This document shows positions 32,601 through 37,694 of a stretch of DNA of 37,694 nt, in pieces. Location of the stretch: contig JALQPE010000748.1 in NCBI GenBank assembly GCA_030407315.1, positions 1 to 37,694 of the forward strand. The letters are read 5' to 3'. How positions within the stretch are numbered: position 1 is the stretch's first letter; every line of letters starts with the position of its first letter. The DNA is from Asparagopsis taxiformis (taxonomy: Eukaryota; Rhodophyta; Florideophyceae; Bonnemaisoniales; Bonnemaisoniaceae). The position numbers and the translations under genes are program-made. The notes under the pieces are model-generated. The model had not been told where the DNA came from, did not search any database, and saw only the letters and a program-made list of their open reading frames with translations.

Positions 32601-34269
32601 ATTATTAGAACCATTGGCTTCATCGCTTTCATTCGGATCTATTGACAATTGGTACACATCAACAAGGCGTGCATGCCAGAGTCTTACCCCACCGTTTTCT
32701 TCGGCCTGGCTAACACTCAAGTCGTGCACAAGATCGTGCATCCAGATTCCAATAATTGCGTCATTTTCTCGCACCAGTGATACTATACTGTTGCGTGCCA
32801 ATATCTTGACAATCTTCAGAACTATTTCACGTGTCACACCCCACAGCTTTTCAATCGCGCTCACAGGAAGACACATCTGTTTCTGCAGTATGCAAAATGA
32901 CTGGAACATCTCTCCGACTGTGATCCGCTCCAGATTCCATTTCTTCTCTAGAGAGTTCAGACTTTGACTGCAGCGCCAGGAACAAGCCCCCGTGCCTATC
33001 CCCACGTTCCGGATCTGAGAGCTGCGTAACGTGCGCCTCCAAACTCTCCCAGTACTGAACAAATCCATTCTGGTTGTACGGGTCCCTCGACGGATCCATC
33101 ACCTGCCTCGCTGCAGACCCCGCAACGCTCAGTGCCAACGGCAGTCCTCCGCATGTTTCAATGATGCGGTCGAGAGCGTCCGATTTCGCGGCGAAAGCAA
33201 AGAGAGCTTGGAAGCATCGATGGAGGCGTAGCAACAAAATATCGCAAGGCTTCTACCGGCATCGCAGTCTTCAGGGTCACAGGGATGCAAATCTCATGCG
33301 TTGGAACATCGGCAATATCCCCATTCCTCGTGGATGTCAGGATTTTCAGTGAAGCACTGTCATTCCCTTGCACCGCTGTGCAGATCGCGCACACCAATTT
33401 GAACACAGTTTCATTGAGATCCCAGACGTCGTCGAAGAGAAGAAGGAAACGCTTGGTGGCCAAGCGGTCCATGAGCTGGTTGATCATGGTGCGGTGTGTA
33501 TCGTCGACTGCGGCCAATTCTTTAAAATCGTCGAGGAAATCTGGGAAAGCATATTTGACAAGGGTCTGCATTTGGCGTATGAAGGAGGGGAGCTTGACGT
33601 CGTGACCGAGCTGGAAGAACCATATACCATCGTAGAACTTGGAGATGATGTCCTTGTCCCTGCCGAGGGCGCGGAGGATGGTAGTCTTCCCTGCACCACC
33701 CATGCCGACTAGTGCGATGGCATTTTTGTTGGGCTGATGAGATAGAAGTGCTTGTTTGACGATGTTCTCTGGGGAATTTGAGGCTGGTGAAAGGTCTAGA
33801 ATTTGCGGAGATTGGGGGGGACATCGAAGACGCGAGGGTTGGGGACATGTTGGGGAGGGGTGTGTGTGATTGGGGGTGCACGGGGTGTGGTGGGGGTTTG
33901 TGGAGTTGACGTGGTTAGAATGGAGGGAGACGGTGGAGGGGGGCGGTGGAGTGAGGGAGGAGGATGTGGTGGAATATTGGGATTGGAGTGGTGTGGGAGT
34001 GGAGAGAGAGAATGGATGGTTGCTTGGGTGAATATCCCAGGAGGAGTGGGGGAGATGGAGGGAAGGAGGAGGATTTGACGAAGGGTGGAGGGGGTATCAT
34101 GGGGTAGTAGTTGAGGAAGATGTGGATGTGGAGTGGGATTTGTTAGGGGGGTAGGGGGCAGGTTTGGTGGGGCTGGAGAATGGGGAGATGGGTGGGTTGT
34201 GGTAGGAGGGAGAGGCATTGGATAGTTTGAATGGTTGGAAGGGAGTGTGTGAACGTGCAAGTTTCTCAT
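29622..34269 (-). pseudogene. NB-ARC/WD40/TIR receptor-like gene, copy E (four frameshifts at the 5' side)
   Basis: The probable start is the ATG at 34269 (MRNLHVHTLPSN), with no MGN motif, followed by a long Pro-rich tract into 'PRVFDVPPNLRK'. Lesions against paralogues: a one-base loss near 33797-33803; a shift near 33283-33287 just after THEICIPV; one near 33185-33195 before the CGGLPLALSVAG block; and one near 32965-32980. NB-ARC motifs are otherwise intact: GMGGAGKTT, LLLFDDVWD, IWMHDLVHDLS. From about 32965 to 29622 the frame is open without interruption through the helical arm ('RPWARAGRGVLTSGGSLL'), WD40 blades (for example GIVRLWDLQTFQEIWKS) and a complete TIR (YDVFISHAGTDK, KAELRPGQN, VVILSPEFAARMWTLKELM). 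Damage is confined to the N-terminal third, the mirror image of copy D, where only the C-terminal TIR is lost. The gene lies apart from A-D beyond nitrate reductase, in the same orientation. Confidence 0.85.
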
Positions 34270-35867
34270 AGTCTTGGTATGAGGGGTTGAAAGGGGGAAG
34301 GGTGATGTGGACGATGGGGGTATGGAATTGAGATGGTGAGGAGGGAAGGCAGGCAAGAGGGGGAGGGACGGACTGAAGTAGTACTGGATTAGATCGGTGT
34401 TGACGTATTGGCCGTGGATAATATGGGGCGGATTTGCAGTTGCGAGCTTGCGAATGCCATCGAGGCACGACTTTTATTCGATATGTATGAACATGACGAA
34501 GTAGAAGAACGTGAGTGCGATCAGGTATGACGAAACTCATCGTAACTGCTCGTTACATGAGGGGTTATGCGGTCAACAAGTAGTCCTAGGGGGATGACGA
34601 ACGGGTTATGGCGAGGCACAGCAATGAATTGTACAGGTGTACAAAACTAGTCAAAAAGGCTGACTAACTCGTACTGTACGGTGCTTACAGTACATCTCAC
34701 ATAGTTCGAGAGGATCGCAGTCGTGAACTCCGACGCAACAATATGAAGAACAAATCAAACATGTGTCGCACTAAATTTTATGATATTCGTATACTGTACT
34801 AAAAAGTTTCAATTTAATTTTTTTAATTATGTTTGCTTCGGCCCTTAGTAACACTGTGACGCTCCCTCTCGGCACGATCGTCGTTCGCTTAATTCCCCAT
34901 TAACCGCCTCGCGAAAGACAGAAGCCGAAGGAAAGCCAAGGAGGCAACGACTGGAAAAAGACCAGACGGGAAAGCGCTGTATTCGACAAAGTATGAAGCG
35001 CAAAGGACGCGTTTAGGCTAAGATCCAGAGTCTATTTTTAACACATACGGAAATGATGCCATTGAAATTTCGTTAGCACATATTGCAGAAAACGGACGCC
35101 CACTCGAATACCGATAAAGCAAATAACAATGATGATGTGGAGATTCGGCAAGCTTTGCAAGCAGTAGTCGATGCAATTAGGGGATATGACGGGAGTTGGC
35201 AATCCAATAGCCACGAAGGCCGGGGTTCTCTGGGTTCTCTTCTGCTTCGGCTCTGCTCTGCCTCCCACCCCTCGCACGACCGAGTCGCACTATTTATACT
35301 GTTTCTACCTGGCTATCTATTGTGCCACGGTTCGGTAGCAATGTCTTTCTATGCTCCATACGTTGCCATTATGGCGACGCATGGATGGTTGCTTCCATAA
35401 TGTGCCTGCATCTTGCAGACAGAGATCTGACATGTGTCCACGTCATTGGTAGAAACACATTCTCATATATAAAAGTATCGAGATATGATCTCGTTTCTTT
35501 TCGTGCCACATACATTGGACAGTTACATAAACTGCCATACGTAATGTATTACGTCATCGGGTGAATCTCTGTGTGTCCACGTGTGTGTGCACGTGACACA
35601 TTACAGCAGATGTGAGCTAACCATCTCGGTATAGCTGCACAAATTACCACAGATGATTTCTTCGAACATGCAAGGTATTGTTTCGGCCCTGTTAGTTGCA
35701 CAAATGAACGTAAGTGCCGACTGCAGGACGCCACGAAGAAGTCACTAGGTTCTACAGTCTCGGTTGTGAGAAAGATGAACACATCACACGAGTTGTCTGA
35801 ATATAATGGAAAGATATCGCTAAGGGTGGGATTGCGAGTTTTGGCTAGAACTCTCGGAGGGTAAACA
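34270..35867. other. Intergenic DNA between copy E and the retroelement
   Basis: The first 200 bp continue the purine-rich plus strand seen over the Pro-rich start of copy E. Beyond that I see no supported gene and no paired repeat. It contains the 5' flank of copy E and the insertion-side flank of the LTR element. Confidence 0.35.
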
Positions 35868-36304
35868 TGTAGTGCACATTGTCAACATAGTTGCATCTGT
35901 TTGTGCATTTGATTAAGACGTTCAAGAAATAATAATGAATGAATTATTGCTACTGTGCTGACTCTACGTATCATCACGTGATTATGTGATAATGAAAACA
36001 TGAAGCACTGCACAAGCGATATCATTATCGATACCGGACCTTGCACAAGCCTTTAAACCGCACTTCTATGGAACAGTTAAATTATTTGTACCTTTCGGAA
36101 CAGATTCAGTGTTCCAGAGACGATCATCTCTTCTCATGCTCGGAGCTACGGATAGCTCCGTCCATTCTCTATATCTAGCTACGAACTGGAATAAAAAAGG
36201 GCAACAATCTTGACCTACACAGATTGAACTGAATCCTAGCGTTGCTTCTCTATCAGCAGCCTACCTCTCTTGGACTCTCCTCTAGCGGAATATCCATTCC
36301 CTAC
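35868..36304 (+). repeat. Candidate 5' LTR
   Basis: The segment starts TGTAGTGC and ends CCCTAC directly before a TGG at 36305. GTAG and CTAC at the ends form short inverted termini, and a TATA-like ATAAAAAA lies near 36190. The length of 437 bp is ordinary for an LTR. The 3' partner is outside the window, so the boundaries are a proposal only. Confidence 0.35.
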
Positions 36305-36322
36305 TGGCGAGCAAAAGTGATC
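36305..36322 (+). other. Candidate primer-binding site
   Basis: TGGCGAGCAAAAGTGATC begins with the TGG that pairs with the CCA end of a tRNA and sits directly after the candidate LTR. I cannot name the tRNA from sequence alone. Confidence 0.3.
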
Positions 36323-36480
36323 ACTTCGCTCCATTATTCCAAGTTTTATTTCCGCGATTACCCGTTTCGCGACTGTTTTAAACGACGACACCATTAGAAC
36401 AATATTTTCACCTATCAGTGAAATTCATTGAGTGTAAGAGACGTGTTACCAGACAAGTTGTTCTTCGGCGGATCTCTAAC

Positions 36481-36765
36481 ATGGGGGATTCTTCCTCTCC
36501 ATCTACTGCACAGGCATTTTTTAACCCTGTTTCACATCCCGACTTCGCAAGCTCGGACGAAAATCAATCCACAATTTCTTGCGCGATCGCGCAAACTACC
36601 TGCTACGAGTTTCAAGACGCTATTGACTCCGGTAGTGCCATAACTGCTGTCTCACTACGGTCCTCGGTTGACCATGACCTACTGATTTCGCTCATCTCAT
36701 TCGGAACATTCCCCGGCGTAAAAAGGTTTGATGAATTGACAGACGCAGTCTGGAAGCGTGGCTAA
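36481..36765 (+). CDS. Retroelement gag, N-terminal frame
   Basis: Starts at the ATG at 36481 (MGDSSSPSTAQAFF) and ends KRG at a TAA whose last base is the first base of the next ATG (TAATG). It encodes 94 residues, including 'DAIDSGSAITAVSLRSSVDHD'-like polar sequence usual for the N-terminal part of gag. Upstream sequence in the same frame has only a GTG start at 36418, which I do not favour. The TAATG overlap could work by termination-reinitiation or be bypassed by a -1 shift; it could also be a broken single gag frame. Confidence 0.55.
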   Translation: MGDSSSPSTAQAFFNPVSHPDFASSDENQSTISCAIAQTTCYEFQDAIDSGSAITAVSLRSSVDHDLLISLISFGTFPGVKRFDELTDAVWKRG

Positions 36766-37463
36766 TGTCTAAAGAAGAAATCAAACTTGAGTCGATATCA
36801 CTGGAAGATCTAGAAGCGACTATCAAGCCTCAAGTTAAGATAAATATATCTGAACCAGATCCGGAGTTACGCATTCAATCTCTTTTCGCTGACTATCAAA
36901 CTCTTCTTCGTAACAAGAAATGGGAAAGGCTAGTGGATGATAAACCGCAACTGGCAATACGCCACGTATGTGAACTACTCAAGCCTCCCGTTCTTCGTGC
37001 CAGAATAGAACAAGATATAGACCTTGGAATTGACAACATTGACGAAAATTGGCTCAAGTTCTTCCAGAAGGTTATGAAAAGGGCAGTTGCGTGTGAAGAA
37101 TATGTGCCGATAAATCTGTATACAGCAACACAGAAAAGGGGAAACATATTTAGAAAGAATGGAGGATCCTCATCTAATATTGATGGAACTGAAACCAACA
37201 GTTCTTCGCGCAAGGCAACAGGAAAACAGAGACAGGACAGAAAAACTTCTGATGGAAGTAGTGGTACTACCATACCCAGAAGAGTTCCAGACTGTCTGAA
37301 TCCAAAGTGCTCTGGAAAACATTACATCAAAGCTGCACGAATTCCACAGAGGCCGAGAATCCCGATTTCTCAAAGAATTCCGAGACAGTCGATCGACTCA
37401 AGGTCGTATCAACGCTCTGGTTGTGGGACAGTCTGCTCCCACAGATGCCCTCAATACCCATAA
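36765..37463 (+). CDS. Retroelement gag, C-terminal frame with zinc-knuckle remnant
   Basis: Begins MSKEEIKLESISLEDLE and continues with a charged, helical capsid-like region (ELRIQSLFADYQTLL, WERLVDD, WLKFFQKVMKRAV). A basic Ser/Thr-rich linker (about residues 130-175) leads into CLNPKCSGKHYIKA. A CX4CX3HX4 spacing is present, but the last Cys (TGC at 37334) lies in another frame, so the frame appears to shift exactly at the knuckle. Sequence after about 37335 in this frame is probably out-of-frame reading. Expected role: nucleic-acid-binding structural protein of a retroelement particle. Confidence 0.6.
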   Translation: MSKEEIKLESISLEDLEATIKPQVKINISEPDPELRIQSLFADYQTLLRNKKWERLVDDKPQLAIRHVCELLKPPVLRARIEQDIDLGIDNIDENWLKFFQKVMKRAVACEEYVPINLYTATQKRGNIFRKNGGSSSNIDGTETNSSSRKATGKQRQDRKTSDGSSGTTIPRRVPDCLNPKCSGKHYIKAARIPQRPRIPISQRIPRQSIDSRSYQRSGCGTVCSHRCPQYP

Positions 37464-37694
37464 TGAGCAATCTTTGAGTCACCCTGATCATGGGCGCATA
37501 GATGCTAAATTAGCTGACACTGTTTCTGTCATTGTTAATGGTGACTACGGGGCCGATCACGCTTCGCTGAGTGAAGATCATTTAAAGCAATGTGCTGATG
37601 CTGGAATATATGTACAAGTTCTCCCGCTATCTAGTCCTATCAAGATGGGCCCTAGCTCTCTCAAAACAGAGATGAAGATGGAAACGAATTGCTT
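37360..37694 (+). pseudogene. Retropepsin-like segment, partial
   Basis: In the frame starting at positions equal to 37360 plus multiples of three, the sequence is open to the window end and reads FLKEFRDSRSTQGRINAL, then VSVIVNGDYGADHASLSED. The D-Y-G-A-D core with flanking hydrophobic strands resembles the retropepsin DSGAD/DTGAD active site, with Tyr where Ser or Thr is expected. This frame is joined to gag only through two frame changes (near 37334 and about 37365). The gene continues past the window. It could be a dead protease or a diverged one. Confidence 0.5.

Larger units (their letters stand above)
35868..37694 (+). mobile_element. 5' part of a Ty3-like LTR retroelement, truncated by window end
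   Basis: A candidate LTR and primer-binding site are followed by a gag gene split into two overlapping frames, a zinc-knuckle-like motif and a retropepsin-like segment that runs off the window. The domain order matches Ty3/Gypsy or related LTR elements. Reverse transcriptase and integrase are not in view, so the superfamily is provisional. Frame changes near 37334 and 37365 suggest a decaying copy. Confidence 0.6.

Noticed and set aside
34097..34540. Pro-rich open frame upstream of copy E as a separate gene
   Set aside because: It arises from the same C-rich strand and has no recognisable domain; the frame entering PRVFDVPPNLRK with the ATG at 34269 explains the conserved part better.
34830..35000. 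Possible tRNA or structured RNA gene
   Set aside because: I could not build a cloverleaf or find A/B box motifs; no RNA gene in the window is supported.

Overview
The window looks like nuclear DNA of a eukaryote with compact, mostly intronless genes. The best anchor is an uninterrupted 912-codon assimilatory nitrate reductase with the eukaryotic order Mo-pterin / cytochrome b5 / FAD / NAD(P)H. Together with the gene density and the local retroelement this makes a florideophyte red alga my first guess and an oomycete-like stramenopile my second. The host call is inference from architecture and memory of the families, not a database result.

The window is dominated by a head-to-tail, minus-strand array of one gene family, here called copies A to E. 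Domain order is: Pro-rich N-terminus, NB-ARC ATPase with Walker A/B, GLPL and MHD motifs, an Apaf-1-type helical arm ending in an 'RPWARAGRGVLTSG'-like linker, WD40 propeller, C-terminal TIR domain. A (1989-6279), B (8506-12972) and E (29622-34269) keep all domains but carry stops and frameshifts. C (about 13780-14890) is a deleted relic. D (15440-19689) keeps an intact 1221-codon NB-ARC/WD40 reading frame, but its TIR is cut off by a TAG in place of a conserved Tyr codon and has since decayed. B starts with MGNCC, a classic myristoylation/palmitoylation signature. I read this as an NLR/Apaf-1-like immune or cell-death receptor family evolving by tandem duplication and decay.

Other genes: a frameshifted plus-strand membrane protein (411-1857); nitrate reductase (20697-23435, minus); and a secreted Cys-rich protein of eighteen 36-residue, six-cysteine repeats (24524-26575, minus).

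Mobile DNA: a Tc1/mariner element (6902-8461) with equal 202-bp inverted repeats, each holding two transposase-site-like motifs, TA flanks and a DD34E transposase broken by one base. At the right edge there is the 5' part of a Ty3-like LTR retroelement (candidate LTR 35868-36304, gag from 36481, retropepsin-like segment to the window end).

The 26.6-29.6 kb and 34.3-35.9 kb stretches hold nothing I can support as genes.
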